A stretch of 64,000 nt of DNA, from assembly GCF_003026395.1 (NCBI RefSeq), contig NZ_PYOO01000002.1, positions 310,001 to 374,000 of the forward strand. The letters are read 5' to 3'. This DNA is from Photobacterium iliopiscarium. Lineage in GTDB: Bacteria; Pseudomonadota; Gammaproteobacteria; Enterobacterales; Vibrionaceae. The first letter of the stretch is position 1. Each line of letters begins with the position of its first letter. The notes under the pieces are model-generated. The model was given only the letters and a program-made list of their open reading frames with translations. It was not told where the DNA came from and did not search any database. This document shows, piece by piece, positions 30,424 to 40,342 of the stretch. The translations under genes and the position numbers were made by a program.

Positions 30424-32508
30424 ATGCTGCACAACACCATAAAAAGCGATATCAAACAGTGTTACACCAACCTTGGTCATCAACTCGATAACTTTATTCC
30501 TCGTCGCGCACAGAACTATTTAGTTGCAGAAATAGCCAAAACACTGGCAGGCGAATACCATAAAAAAAATCGAATTCTGGTTGCAGAAGCGGGAACGGGA
30601 ATCGGTAAATCATTAGCATATTTAATTGGTGGGATCCCTTTTGCATTATTCAATAATAAAAAACTGTTGATCTCTACCGCCACGGTTGCACTTCAAGAGC
30701 AGTTAATTACCAAAGATTTACCGTTGTTTAATCAAATTTTTCCACGTGAATTTAGCTTTATTCTGGCTAAAGGCCGTCAACGTTATTGTTGTAACCATAA
30801 ATTAGAAGCCAGTTGCTCAACAGACAGCGAATTACAACTGGGGATGTGGGAAGAAAAACCCAAAAAATCCGATCTTGATTTATTAAAACGGATGCTTAAA
30901 GCCACCGAACAAAATAAATGGGATGGTGATCGTGATAGCTGGCCAACAACGATTCCAGATAAAGTGTGGCAACAAATCATGGCAGATAAACACAGTTGCC
31001 ATGCGGGTATGCCCAAACACCGTAGCTGCCCTTTTGCTAAAGCACGTGAACACCTAGATAAAGCAGATGTTATTGTGGCGAACCATGCTCTATTAATGGC
31101 AGATCTTGAATTAGGCGGTGGTGTTATTCTGCCAGAGCCTGAACAAACAATTTATGTGATTGATGAAGCACACCACTTACCACAAGTTGCGCGTAACTTC
31201 TCATCGGCAGCTTCAAGCCTCAAAGGTGCAGCAACGTGGCTAGAAAAACTCAATCAAATTGTCGCCAAGTTTGCAGAATTAGCCGATTATCAAAAAGCCA
31301 ATCGATTCCAAAACGCGATTCAAGACAGTGTTCAGCACTTAGTGCCAACCTTAAATCAAATTGCCAATAATATTGATTCAAGCAAATTTAATAAAGACGG
31401 TGTCTATCGCTTTGAACATGGTGAATTACCATCGTGGCTTGAAGAAGAAGCAAAAGGCTGTAAAGAAGCCAGCAAAAAAGCATTACAATCATTAGGTAAA
31501 ATTCAAGATCTTATCGCTGAGCGTACCAAGGAAAACATCATCATTCCTCGTTTAGGTGAGCAAGCACTTACTGAAGTGGGATTTTATCTACAACGTCTTG
31601 AAAATTTAGAAAAAGTTTGGGCTTTAATGGCACAACCTAACCATAAAAAAGGCGCACCACTCGCGCGTTGGATAGAAAAAAGCCCAGAACGAGAGAATGA
31701 TTACATTATTGAAGTGTCACCATTAGAAGTTGGCTATCGACTTGATCAACTGCTATGGAGCAAAGCGGCGGGTGCTATTTTAGTGTCGGCAACATTACGC
31801 GCATTGAATCAATTCACCTTCTTTTGTCGCCAAGCAGGGATCTCCGACGCAGAAGCCGAAGGGACACGTTTTCTTGCACTTGCATCACCGTTTGATTATC
31901 AAAACAATGCTCGATTAGTTATTCCGGCCTTAAAATTAGAGCCTCAAGCGGAACAATTTACCGATCTACTGATCGACGTTTTACCTGAATATCTAGAAGG
32001 CGAAACCGCCAGCTTAGTGTTATTTTCATCATACTGGCAGATGAACAAAGTTGCAGATGCGCTGCGTCCACTGGCAAAGAAAAACAAATGGCAATTATTG
32101 GTTCAAGGTGAAGAATCTCGTAACGAAACCCTAAAAAAACATAAAGAAAATTGTAAAAATGGTATTCCAAGTATTTTATTTGGTACGGGTAGCTTTTCAG
32201 AAGGGCTTGATTTACCAGGTAATTTACTAACAAACTTAATTATCACTAAAATTCCATTTGCGGTTCCTACGTCTCCAGTTGAAGAAGCTCACGCTGAATA
32301 TATTGAAAGTAAAGGCGGTAACCCTTTCTTACAAATTTCTGTGCCAGAAGCGAGTAAAAAACTGATTCAATCAGTCGGTCGTTTGCTGCGAAAAGAACTC
32401 GACTCTGGTAGAGTGGTTATTTTAGATCGTCGTATTATTAATCGTCGTTATGGAAAAGCACTGCTTGATTCTTTGCCTCCATTTAAACGCGTCATTGAAT
32501 ACAACTAA
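30424..32508 (+). CDS. dinG: ATP-dependent DNA helicase DinG
   Basis: A superfamily 2 XPD-like 5'-3' helicase linked to replication-fork and R-loop repair. Walker A is AEAGTGIGKS and the DEAH box is VIDEAHHLP. The E. coli iron-sulfur cluster uses four Cys. Here the first (in RQRYCC), second and fourth (HSCHAGMPKHRSCPF) can be aligned, but the third appears missing and the loop is one residue shorter. The start at 30424 gives 694 aa; the frame is open 22 codons upstream. It is followed closely by yfcA, priC and ybaM on the same strand. Confidence 0.92.
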   Translation: MLHNTIKSDIKQCYTNLGHQLDNFIPRRAQNYLVAEIAKTLAGEYHKKNRILVAEAGTGIGKSLAYLIGGIPFALFNNKKLLISTATVALQEQLITKDLPLFNQIFPREFSFILAKGRQRYCCNHKLEASCSTDSELQLGMWEEKPKKSDLDLLKRMLKATEQNKWDGDRDSWPTTIPDKVWQQIMADKHSCHAGMPKHRSCPFAKAREHLDKADVIVANHALLMADLELGGGVILPEPEQTIYVIDEAHHLPQVARNFSSAASSLKGAATWLEKLNQIVAKFAELADYQKANRFQNAIQDSVQHLVPTLNQIANNIDSSKFNKDGVYRFEHGELPSWLEEEAKGCKEASKKALQSLGKIQDLIAERTKENIIIPRLGEQALTEVGFYLQRLENLEKVWALMAQPNHKKGAPLARWIEKSPERENDYIIEVSPLEVGYRLDQLLWSKAAGAILVSATLRALNQFTFFCRQAGISDAEAEGTRFLALASPFDYQNNARLVIPALKLEPQAEQFTDLLIDVLPEYLEGETASLVLFSSYWQMNKVADALRPLAKKNKWQLLVQGEESRNETLKKHKENCKNGIPSILFGTGSFSEGLDLPGNLLTNLIITKIPFAVPTSPVEEAHAEYIESKGGNPFLQISVPEASKKLIQSVGRLLRKELDSGRVVILDRRIINRRYGKALLDSLPPFKRVIEYN

Positions 32509-32538
32509 TCATCTTAACCATAATAAAAAAGCACTAAA

Positions 32539-33312
32539 ATGATTGATATGATTGAACCAAGTACATTATTGATACTTGGGGTTGTTGCATTAGCAGCAGG
32601 CTTTATTGATGCAGTAGCTGGCGGTGGCGGTATGCTTACCGTTCCAGCACTGCTCTCTCTTGGTCTTCCTCCCCATATCGCACTTGGCACCAATAAACTA
32701 GCGGCTAGTTTTGCTTCCTCAACAGCAGCATGGACGTATTACAAAAAACAATTATTTGATCCACAATTTTGGCGAGCATCTTTTATTGCGACCTTCATTG
32801 GGGCGATTGTTGGTACGTTAACCGTTAATCTCATTAGCGGTGCATGGCTAGAAAAAGCCTTACCTTTAGTGATTTTTGCGGTCGCTATTTATAGCTTATG
32901 GCACCCACACCCTAATCCCGATCAAACACAACTGCCTGAGGTAACCAAAACCTTTAAACGTAAGCAGTGGTTGCAAGGCTCTAGCTTAGGATTTTATGAT
33001 GGTTTAGCGGGCCCCGGAACAGGGGCATTTTGGACGGTATCAAGCTTAGTGTTGTATCGATTAGATATGCTACGTGCTTGTGGCCTTGCCAAAGCGATGA
33101 ACGTCACCAGTAATATTACTTCACTTATTACGTTCATTATTTTAGGTCATGTCAATATTGCACTAGGTTTAATTATGGGCGTGTGTTTAATGGTTGGCGC
33201 TTATTTAGGGGCTCACTCTGCAATTCATTTTGGTGCTAAATTTATTCGTCCCGTGTTTATTACAGTGGTCTTTATTCTTGCGGCGAAATTAGCCTGGCAA
33301 GCTTGGTTTTAA
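32539..33312 (+). CDS. TauE/SafE-family membrane protein (YfcA-like)
   Basis: A 257-aa polytopic inner-membrane protein of the TauE/SafE family, proposed to export sulfite or sulfonates; the substrate here is unknown. The two-fold repeated family motifs are visible: GFIDAVAGGGGMLTVP near the N-terminus and GFYDGLAGPGTGAFW in the middle. Seven or eight hydrophobic helices. It lies 30 bp after dinG and 24 bp before priC, so probably in one operon. It may start at either of two nearby ATGs (32539 or 32548). Confidence 0.85.
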   Translation: MIDMIEPSTLLILGVVALAAGFIDAVAGGGGMLTVPALLSLGLPPHIALGTNKLAASFASSTAAWTYYKKQLFDPQFWRASFIATFIGAIVGTLTVNLISGAWLEKALPLVIFAVAIYSLWHPHPNPDQTQLPEVTKTFKRKQWLQGSSLGFYDGLAGPGTGAFWTVSSLVLYRLDMLRACGLAKAMNVTSNITSLITFIILGHVNIALGLIMGVCLMVGAYLGAHSAIHFGAKFIRPVFITVVFILAAKLAWQAWF

Positions 33313-33336
33313 GCATGCCCGTTTATAGGTATAACA

Positions 33337-33888
33337 ATGATTGATCTTTCTCGACTACAAACACTTATTGAGCAACTACAACATCAAGCAGAAGAAGCGG
33401 ATCGCCTACGCGGTGAAGCCCAACGCCCTTTGTTTGATCAGCAATTATTTCGTCACCGTAGTAAGTTACTTGCCCCTTGTGTTACTGAAATTGCACAAGA
33501 GCTGGCGACATTACAGAAAGAACAACAAGCCGGTAAATTATTACCTGAACGTACTCAACATCTGTGTGAAAAACTCATTGCTCAAATCAATGCTATCCAA
33601 CGAGAACTCGCAACTCAACACATTCGCAAAAATGAACCACAACAAGCGGTCAAATGGCAGCGTTCGATCAATGAAATATATCAAGATCTTAATAAACATA
33701 AAGAATGGGAACGCCGTTTAAAAGCGATGCTACGAGATAAAGAATCGTCACTTAATCGTTGTAATTCTCAATTTGAGCAACAGCAATCTCAAAAAGAGAT
33801 CCTTACTTTAGAAGGTCGTATCAGCCGCTGCCAAGAAGCATTAATCAAACTTGAAAATGAGATTAATCATAAAGAAAGAAAAGGCTAG
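33337..33888 (+). CDS. priC: Primosomal replication protein N'' (PriC)
   Basis: Helps reload DnaB at stalled forks lacking a nascent leading strand. The 183-aa protein is Gln-rich and almost entirely helical. Its C-terminal pattern [17 protein letters not shown] matches PriC. Gene context supports this: ybaM follows, as in E. coli. Length agrees with the family (about 175 aa). Confidence 0.88.
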   Translation: MIDLSRLQTLIEQLQHQAEEADRLRGEAQRPLFDQQLFRHRSKLLAPCVTEIAQELATLQKEQQAGKLLPERTQHLCEKLIAQINAIQRELATQHIRKNEPQQAVKWQRSINEIYQDLNKHKEWERRLKAMLRDKESSLNRCNSQFEQQQSQKEILTLEGRISRCQEALIKLENEINHKERKG

Positions 33889-33962
33889 TCTTATCAAAAA
33901 GATGGCATATTTTACTTAACCACTTCAATACAGTTATAGCATCTAATCAAAGAGATTTATTA

Positions 33963-34136
33963 ATGAATAATGCACCCACAACATCATTAGACAACGCACC
34001 AGCAGAAATAAAACTCGCCGTTGATTTGATCTGCCTATTAGAAGATAACGATATCGATCCTCAAACCGTCTTATCCGCTATTGATATTGTACGTCATGAT
34101 TTTGAAAAAAAACTGCAATCACCATCATCAAAATAA
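33963..34136 (+). CDS. ybaM: YbaM-like small protein (DUF2496)
   Basis: A 57-aa protein beginning [20 protein letters not shown] and continuing [19 protein letters not shown]. It matches the E. coli YbaM pattern (NAPDDVKLAVDLIVLLEEN) and sits directly after priC, as there. The function is unknown. GAGATTT precedes the ATG at a suitable distance. It is followed by a terminator, so it is probably the last gene of the dinG-priC unit. Confidence 0.88.
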   Translation: MNNAPTTSLDNAPAEIKLAVDLICLLEDNDIDPQTVLSAIDIVRHDFEKKLQSPSSK

Positions 34137-34150
34137 TAATCAACAGCCAT

Positions 34151-34178
34151 AAAAAAAGGCTGAATTAATCAGCCCTTT
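34151..34178. terminator. Terminator after ybaM
   Basis: AAGGCTGA / TCAGCCCTT stem with a 5-nt loop, A-run on the left and TTTA on the right. It may also serve the convergent reverse-strand gene. Confidence 0.7.
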
Positions 34179-34206
34179 ATAATATCTATTTTATCTTAAT
34201 AATAAA

Positions 34207-34701
34207 TTAGTTAATGCCCGCACGCTTTAACAAACCAGCCATCAATGCTGAACTTGATTTCACTTGCTTTGATTTATTTTTAAGATCTTTAGCAAGTGCA
34301 GTATCATTTACATCGTTAGCAATATAAATCATTGATTGATACATATCACGTGGTGTTTTAATACGTTCTTTATCGTTCAATGGCTTAAGCAATGTTACTA
34401 CATCAGAGCCTTTCTTTTTATTTTCCGTTGTGTAACGCAAAATAGAATCAAGTAGACGATCCATATCAACCATAAATTCAGAGTTTTCAGTACCCTGCTT
34501 TTTCATTTCTTTAAGGTTTTTCTTACGAACCTGACTAATAACAAATGCTGGTTGATTTATTTTACGATAAGCGAAGATACCCGCTAGCACCAATAACGCA
34601 ACACTACCAGCTGCAACATAACCCCAGATAGAACCTGAAGATTCAGCAACAGGTTGAGCTACAGCGGCAACGTTTGCAACAGACTCTGGTACATCAGACA
34701 T
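34207..34701 (-). CDS. Uncharacterised single-pass membrane protein
   Basis: A 164-aa protein that I do not recognise. An Ala/Val-rich N-terminal tail precedes one membrane helix (about 24-45, IWGYVAAGSVALLVLAGIFA). The cytoplasmic or periplasmic part is Lys-rich and helical (VRKKNLKEMKKQG ... DLKNKSKQVKSS). No cysteines and no catalytic motif are evident. It stands alone, convergent with ybaM, with a long AT-rich upstream region. Confidence 0.75.
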   Translation of the reverse strand: MSDVPESVANVAAVAQPVAESSGSIWGYVAAGSVALLVLAGIFAYRKINQPAFVISQVRKKNLKEMKKQGTENSEFMVDMDRLLDSILRYTTENKKKGSDVVTLLKPLNDKERIKTPRDMYQSMIYIANDVNDTALAKDLKNKSKQVKSSSALMAGLLKRAGIN

Positions 34702-35157
34702 ATTTGTAACCTTTTACTTTAAGAATTCGGAATGCGATGAGACCTTACCACCTACTCGATAAACTGCTATATATTTATCAAAAATTAGTCCAAATAGGCG
34801 ACAGAGCTCAAATGTATGCTCATTCTGCCGTTTTCAACAACAAAAATAAAGCACTGCTAGATTGATTTTTAATCAGCAGATTGTAACTATTTGTCTAGCA
34901 ATATAAAATCGTTAATTCGTGTTATAGTTTATTTTATTACTGAGTATAAAACCGCTATTAACACCACAAATTAGCCTTTATTGAATAATTCTTTTACACA
35001 CCTCAATCAATACCGGCAAATCGACTAACAACAGCGATTGTTATGCTTAAAGTTTAGTTGGTTTTGGGTACAATGATAGTATTAATATTTATATCAATGT
35101 CAGCAATAAAATAATAGACATCACGGCCAAAACTTAGCCGTGACAATAAAAAGCATT
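34702..35157. other. AT-rich intergenic region, no gene seen
   Basis: It contains the promoter side of the 34.2-34.7 kb gene and the 3' end of the RND operon. A stem TCACGGC / GCCGTGA at 35121-35143 is a likely terminator for the RND operon on the reverse strand. Nothing else recognised. Confidence 0.45.
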
Positions 35158-38100
35158 TTAATCAAAACTCACGGTTGATGCGACAGGCTTTGAACGTTTT
35201 AACTTCTGCACCATGACATACATACTCGGTACGACAAATAAAGGATCGACAATCCCTAAAGCCATCCCCGCAACAATGATTATTCCTAACGATCCCATGG
35301 CATTCGCACCGGGTCCCGCTTCACACAATAACGGTAATGTACCTAAAATCATGGTTAAAGACGTCATTAATATCGGTCTTAATCGCGTTTTAGTCGCCTC
35401 TAAAATAGCCTCTCGTGGTAAATAACCTTGCGCTTGCAGTTCATTAGCAAACTCAGTGATCAAAATACCGTGCTTACAAATCAAACCGATAAGCGTAATC
35501 AACCCAATTTGTGAATACACATTTAAACTATAGTCACTAAAATATAAGGCCCACAAGGCTACAGACAAGGTGATAGGCAATGACAACATCACCACTAAGG
35601 CATCAACCACACTTTCAAATTGTGCACTCAACACCATATAAATAAACACTAACGCGGCAATAAACACGAATAACATTTGTTGATTAGCATCTAAATATTG
35701 TTTGGCACTGTCAACATAGCTATAACGTGCATTAACCGGAAGAATAGTCGGTAACATTTTATTTAACGCACTGATCCCCTGTCCCATACTGACACCATCA
35801 GCCAATCGAATCGATAATGAGGCAGATGTCGCACGATCATATTGTTCTAAAGAATGGGGACCCAATTGATTTTTAATACTAATCAACTCAGATAATGGCA
35901 CCAATGTACCGTTATTATTGCTGATCCTAAGTTGTAAAATTGCATCAGGGGTTAAGGTATACGCTGCCGCTAATTGTAAATGCAATGGATAATTAGCACC
36001 TTGATAACTCATATCATTATTAAATGTCTTACCACTCATGGCTAATTTTAACACTTGCTGAATATTATATAATGGCACACCATATTGTGAAGCCAACACT
36101 CGATTTATATGAATCTTAAATTGATTTTGATTGAACTTTAAACCACTTCTTGCATGAACAAATAAAGGGGATTGTTCAATTTTATGAGCAACAATAGTCA
36201 TCTCTTGTGACAGTGTTTGTTCATCAGCATTGCTACTCACATTAATATCAATGCCATTGCTATTACCGTGTCGACCACCGCCAGTCTCGATCGCAGGGAT
36301 CACGCCAGTAAACACTCTATTGCCTCCCACTTTTAAGCGATCATTAATCATTTCACTGATTTTTTGTGCTGATAGCTTACGTTGATCCCACGGCGTTAAC
36401 GTTACAAAGCCTCGAATAAAATCACTACTGGTTAAAATAGCCACATGCGCAATATCAGGGATCTGACGCAACTGCTGATTCATGTTACTGATCATTTTCT
36501 GTTCAGTAGCATCATCACTGCTTCCCACTAACGGTTGAAACAAAAAGATTTGTCCTGAATCTTCCGCAGGTAACATTTCAGAAGGTGTTTGCAGAAACGG
36601 CCAATAACTACTGGCTAAAATAACCACCATCAGTGCTAATGTCATTTTACGATAATCAATAGTAGAGGCTAACACGCGTTGATAAACCATCGCTAAATGA
36701 TTCAATTTATTATTAATCCACACCTCAAACCGACCAGCAGGACGATGATTCATCATTTTGCTGCACATCATAGGTGATAACGTTAACGCCACCAGCCCAG
36801 AGATAATAACGGTGCCTGCTAATGTAAACGCGAACTGCTGAAATAACTGACCCGTAATGCCATCCACTAATCCAACTGGAATATAAACCGCGGCTAATGT
36901 AAGGGTGGTCGCTATAATGGCAAACCCAATTTGACGACAAGCAACCACCGTCGCTTTACGCACAGATGAATGATGCCGTAACTGACGATGGACATTCTCA
37001 ACCACCACTATCGCATCATCAACCACCAGCCCAACCGCCAATAGCATTGCTAGCAAAGTTAATGAATTAATACTAAACCCAGCGAGTTTTAAAATAATAA
37101 ATGAGCACGATAAACAAACAGGAATCGTCACAATCGGAATTAAGGCGATGCGTAAGTTACCTAAAAATAACCAAATCACCCCCGCCACTAACAATACTGC
37201 TAACCCAATCGCACCATAAACATCATGAAGCGAGGTAATAATAAAGGTTGATTTATCCAATAATACTGTTGCTTTCATACCACTGGGTAAGGTCATCGAA
37301 TTAAGTAATTGATGTACTTGCTGCGATAACACCAACGGATTAGCCGTCGCGGTATATTGCGGATTAAGCACAAACAACATTGCATTGTTCTTAGAAAAAT
37401 CCACTAATGGCTGCAATTCAAGCTGGCTACTGGGCGTGCCGATGGTTACTGCGGCAATTTGTGATAAGCGAATAGGTTGCTGAGCAAAAACAGCAACAAT
37501 GGTGTTTTTAATGGCATCTATATTCGCAATCGCTCCGGTTGATACCAACTGATACTGGCTTTGTTTACCGGATGTTTGACCACTTAACGCGGTAATACTG
37601 TCAATATCAGCCAGTTTATTAATCACATTATTTAACGTTAAACCATAGTGCTGTACTTTATCTGGATTTAAGGTGATTAACACTGACTGTGATGAGCTAG
37701 GAGCAACACTCACCGCCCCCGCTGCGGGTAATTGTTCAAGCTGCGGTAATAACGTATCAATACCATATTGATGGAACTCATATTCTGCTTGATGCGGTCC
37801 TGGCGTTAAACCAATCAGCATTGCAGGCATACCCTGATCATCAGATTTGAAGACCTCAGGTGTTATATCATCAGGTAACTGACTTTCAATATTACCAATA
37901 TCATTATGGATCTCGCTCACTAAAGTATCGATTCCATGTTCATCAACACTGGTGGCAACATCAATAATTATACTGCCACGACCTTGGCGAGCCGTTGCGG
38001 ATAAATGACGGATCCCTTCAGTCCCCGCAATGGCATTTTGGATTGGAATCAATACCTCAGTCATCATATTTTGCGCAGCAATAGCATTGTCATACACGGC

Positions 38101-38241
38101 AATTTGAATTTTTGACTGGCTAATTTGAGGTGTATAACGCCAAGGTAACTTTTGACTAAACAACAACCCTATAAATACGGGAATTAACCACAATACGGTA
38201 CACAATACCGGACGACGCAAACAAAGTTCTGTTAGTTTCAT
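35158..38241 (-). CDS. RND-family efflux pump, inner-membrane transporter
   Basis: A proton-driven efflux transporter of the AcrB/MexB superfamily (HAE1-like), 1027 aa. It shows two sets of six membrane helices with large periplasmic loops between TM1/2 and TM7/8. The proton-relay Asp pair lies in TM4 (LLAVGLVVDDAIVVVENVHRQ), and the second repeat shows GLICKHGILITEFANE. Substrates cannot be read from sequence. The adaptor gene lies upstream and overlaps by 4 bp; no outer-membrane channel gene is adjacent, so TolC is the likely partner. Confidence 0.92.
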   Translation of the reverse strand: MKLTELCLRRPVLCTVLWLIPVFIGLLFSQKLPWRYTPQISQSKIQIAVYDNAIAAQNMMTEVLIPIQNAIAGTEGIRHLSATARQGRGSIIIDVATSVDEHGIDTLVSEIHNDIGNIESQLPDDITPEVFKSDDQGMPAMLIGLTPGPHQAEYEFHQYGIDTLLPQLEQLPAAGAVSVAPSSSQSVLITLNPDKVQHYGLTLNNVINKLADIDSITALSGQTSGKQSQYQLVSTGAIANIDAIKNTIVAVFAQQPIRLSQIAAVTIGTPSSQLELQPLVDFSKNNAMLFVLNPQYTATANPLVLSQQVHQLLNSMTLPSGMKATVLLDKSTFIITSLHDVYGAIGLAVLLVAGVIWLFLGNLRIALIPIVTIPVCLSCSFIILKLAGFSINSLTLLAMLLAVGLVVDDAIVVVENVHRQLRHHSSVRKATVVACRQIGFAIIATTLTLAAVYIPVGLVDGITGQLFQQFAFTLAGTVIISGLVALTLSPMMCSKMMNHRPAGRFEVWINNKLNHLAMVYQRVLASTIDYRKMTLALMVVILASSYWPFLQTPSEMLPAEDSGQIFLFQPLVGSSDDATEQKMISNMNQQLRQIPDIAHVAILTSSDFIRGFVTLTPWDQRKLSAQKISEMINDRLKVGGNRVFTGVIPAIETGGGRHGNSNGIDINVSSNADEQTLSQEMTIVAHKIEQSPLFVHARSGLKFNQNQFKIHINRVLASQYGVPLYNIQQVLKLAMSGKTFNNDMSYQGANYPLHLQLAAAYTLTPDAILQLRISNNNGTLVPLSELISIKNQLGPHSLEQYDRATSASLSIRLADGVSMGQGISALNKMLPTILPVNARYSYVDSAKQYLDANQQMLFVFIAALVFIYMVLSAQFESVVDALVVMLSLPITLSVALWALYFSDYSLNVYSQIGLITLIGLICKHGILITEFANELQAQGYLPREAILEATKTRLRPILMTSLTMILGTLPLLCEAGPGANAMGSLGIIIVAGMALGIVDPLFVVPSMYVMVQKLKRSKPVASTVSFD

Positions 38242-39317
38242 GCTTGAGCCACTTGTGATTGAATGGGGGTCTGCGCATGCTGAGGATGAACAATTTCTAC
38301 TTTTTGATCGGTTCGTAAATAATTTTGACCATTTACGACAAGCTGTTCACCAACCGTTAATCCCGATAATATTTGTACATAGCCATCATAATAATTACCC
38401 ACTTTCACATTCCGTAAACGGGCTTTGTTATTTATAACGACAAAAGCTTGAGCGCCGTCAATATTGGTTATTAAAGCCGCAGTAGGTATTGTTACTTGAT
38501 GCGTTAATAATTGTGTTTGTTGAACAACCTTGAGGTATTGTCCCGCAGAAAATGAAGCCGAGGGGGGTAACTGTGCTTGCAATGTAACTAACCCAGTCGC
38601 GGTATTCGGTGCAATATAAGTGACTCGTCCTATCGCTTTAACCGATGACATTAATTCTGATTGAACCACAACCTGTTGCCCGAGTTTATAATCCTGTCGA
38701 TGCAATGCGGGTAATTGATATTCAATCTTTAATTGGTGCGGAGTATATAAAGTAGCAATCGTATTACCAATCGTCACCACATCACCCACATGGTAATCAG
38801 TTAAACTAATCACCCCAGTAAAAGGGGCTTTAATTGTTAATTGAGCTAATAAACTTTTATCTTGATTGCGCTGTGCTAACGCCTGCTTATAACTACTTTC
38901 ACTGTCATCATAAACACTGCGCGAAATAAGCCCTTTGGTACTTAATCGCGCCTGACGTTGCCATGCCTGCTGCGTCGCCACTAACAATGCTTGATCATGA
39001 GCGACTTTAGCTTTTGCCACTTGTGGATCTAACTGTACTAACACTTGCCCTTTAGTGACCGTTTGGCCTGCATTAAACAAAATAGCGGTGATCTTATTGG
39101 TCTGTAAACATTTTAAAGCCACAACATTATGGCTTTTTACCACACCATAACCTGTCACTTGCTGAATAATAGTGCGTGATTTAATTGGCTGAGTTTCAAC
39201 TTGTACCGCAGGTACAATAGGCGCTATAGATGATGTATTTGAACGACTATCGCAGCCCACCAACGTAAGTACTACAGTAATGATAACCCATATTGAAACC
39301 AATTTTCGCTTTAGCAT
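38238..39317 (-). CDS. RND efflux periplasmic adaptor (membrane fusion protein)
   Basis: A 359-aa adaptor linking the RND pump to an outer-membrane channel. The N-terminus is a signal with lipobox LVGC (Cys22), so it is probably a lipoprotein. A biotinyl-lipoyl-like half (VALKCLQTNKITAILFNAGQ), a short helical hairpin and beta-barrel domains follow. The stop overlaps the pump start by 4 bp, which argues for coupled translation. No local regulator gene is present. Confidence 0.9.
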   Translation of the reverse strand: MLKRKLVSIWVIITVVLTLVGCDSRSNTSSIAPIVPAVQVETQPIKSRTIIQQVTGYGVVKSHNVVALKCLQTNKITAILFNAGQTVTKGQVLVQLDPQVAKAKVAHDQALLVATQQAWQRQARLSTKGLISRSVYDDSESSYKQALAQRNQDKSLLAQLTIKAPFTGVISLTDYHVGDVVTIGNTIATLYTPHQLKIEYQLPALHRQDYKLGQQVVVQSELMSSVKAIGRVTYIAPNTATGLVTLQAQLPPSASFSAGQYLKVVQQTQLLTHQVTIPTAALITNIDGAQAFVVINNKARLRNVKVGNYYDGYVQILSGLTVGEQLVVNGQNYLRTDQKVEIVHPQHAQTPIQSQVAQA

Positions 39318-39738
39318 GATCTATTTCCTAGAACATAAAACAACATGAGCTAGGATAAACCAGCACAATATTCTTATAAGGTATGCAATATTATCAAGGC
39401 TGACTATTTAATACATCATTACACGCTAACTTTACGCTGTTTTACATTAAAAATAGATAAGCACTATTTCTACAAGATATTTAACGTTCTCACTCCACAA
39501 TAAATATAAAACAAATAACTACTTCATAAATAACTATGTCATAAATAAAAACAATTCAAATGTAACGAAAAAGTAAATGCCAATATTAAAGGCAATAACA
39601 TTTTGTCACATTCAAAAATAAATAATAATAACGCGCAAGGATTCAAATAATAGTTTGCCGTTATATTTTTGCCAGTAGCGTATATATTTACATGTAATTT
39701 AAATAATATTTAACATCTATTTCCAATACAACTAACCG
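39318..39738. other. AT-rich intergenic region, no gene seen
   Basis: About 420 bp upstream of the RND operon and downstream of the 39.7-40.2 kb gene. Strongly AT-rich, with no significant ORF and no hairpin with a T-tract. Confidence 0.4.
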
Positions 39739-40212
39739 TTATAATGTATCAGCAGCTGCGGTAAATCCACTGGCTGATAAATTAAACCCTGCAATATCGA
39801 CATACTCTTTCTTTTGAAACATCATCAATACTTTATTCATATTACCCGCATTACTACCTGAATAAGCATGTGCCGTACAACTATGCGTCGTCGAATCGTA
39901 ATGTGTCCTTACGCGTAATACCAGTTCACCGGCTACATTCAAATTACTAAATGCGGGCACATATAACCACTTACGACATGCTGTGGCTTGTGTTTGCATA
40001 TGATCAAGAAAATCAATACTCGATAAACGTTGACCATTATTTGTAAAATGAAAAATATACGTTTGATTACCAAAATCGGTGTTGGTCACTATTTCATTTT
40101 TCGCAGGGAGCGCTTGATAATCATTGTGCTGAGTCGTACCCGCAAAGGCAGAAGGAGCGACTAAACATAATGAAAGCAAAAATGTAGAAAGAACGGTGGT
40201 TCGGTTAAGCAC
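39739..40212 (-). CDS. Secreted protein of unknown function
   Basis: A small exported protein that I do not recognise. A signal peptide (VLSTFLLSLCLVAPSAFA) is followed by a mature region of about 130 aa with two Cys (in TACRKWLYVP and THSCTAHAYSG) that could form a disulfide. The frame opens at a TTG (40227), but that codon overlaps a GGAG Shine-Dalgarno placed 9 nt before a GTG at 40212, so I start there (157 aa). Its neighbours give no hint of function. Confidence 0.65.
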   Translation of the reverse strand: MLNRTTVLSTFLLSLCLVAPSAFAGTTQHNDYQALPAKNEIVTNTDFGNQTYIFHFTNNGQRLSSIDFLDHMQTQATACRKWLYVPAFSNLNVAGELVLRVRTHYDSTTHSCTAHAYSGSNAGNMNKVLMMFQKKEYVDIAGFNLSASGFTAAADTL

Positions 40213-40342
40213 TGCGGTGCACTCCAATGGCTAAATGTCGCTAACAGCCACCTAATATGACCATTAGCGATACTAATACAATAGCTTTTACCGCAATTTT
40301 ATTTTTAACTCAGGTATTTATACAGATTTTTATACTGCGGTG

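Noticed and set aside
33341..33721. 126-codon frame overlapping priC in another frame
   Set aside because: priC has the right family pattern; this frame is a by-product of its composition.
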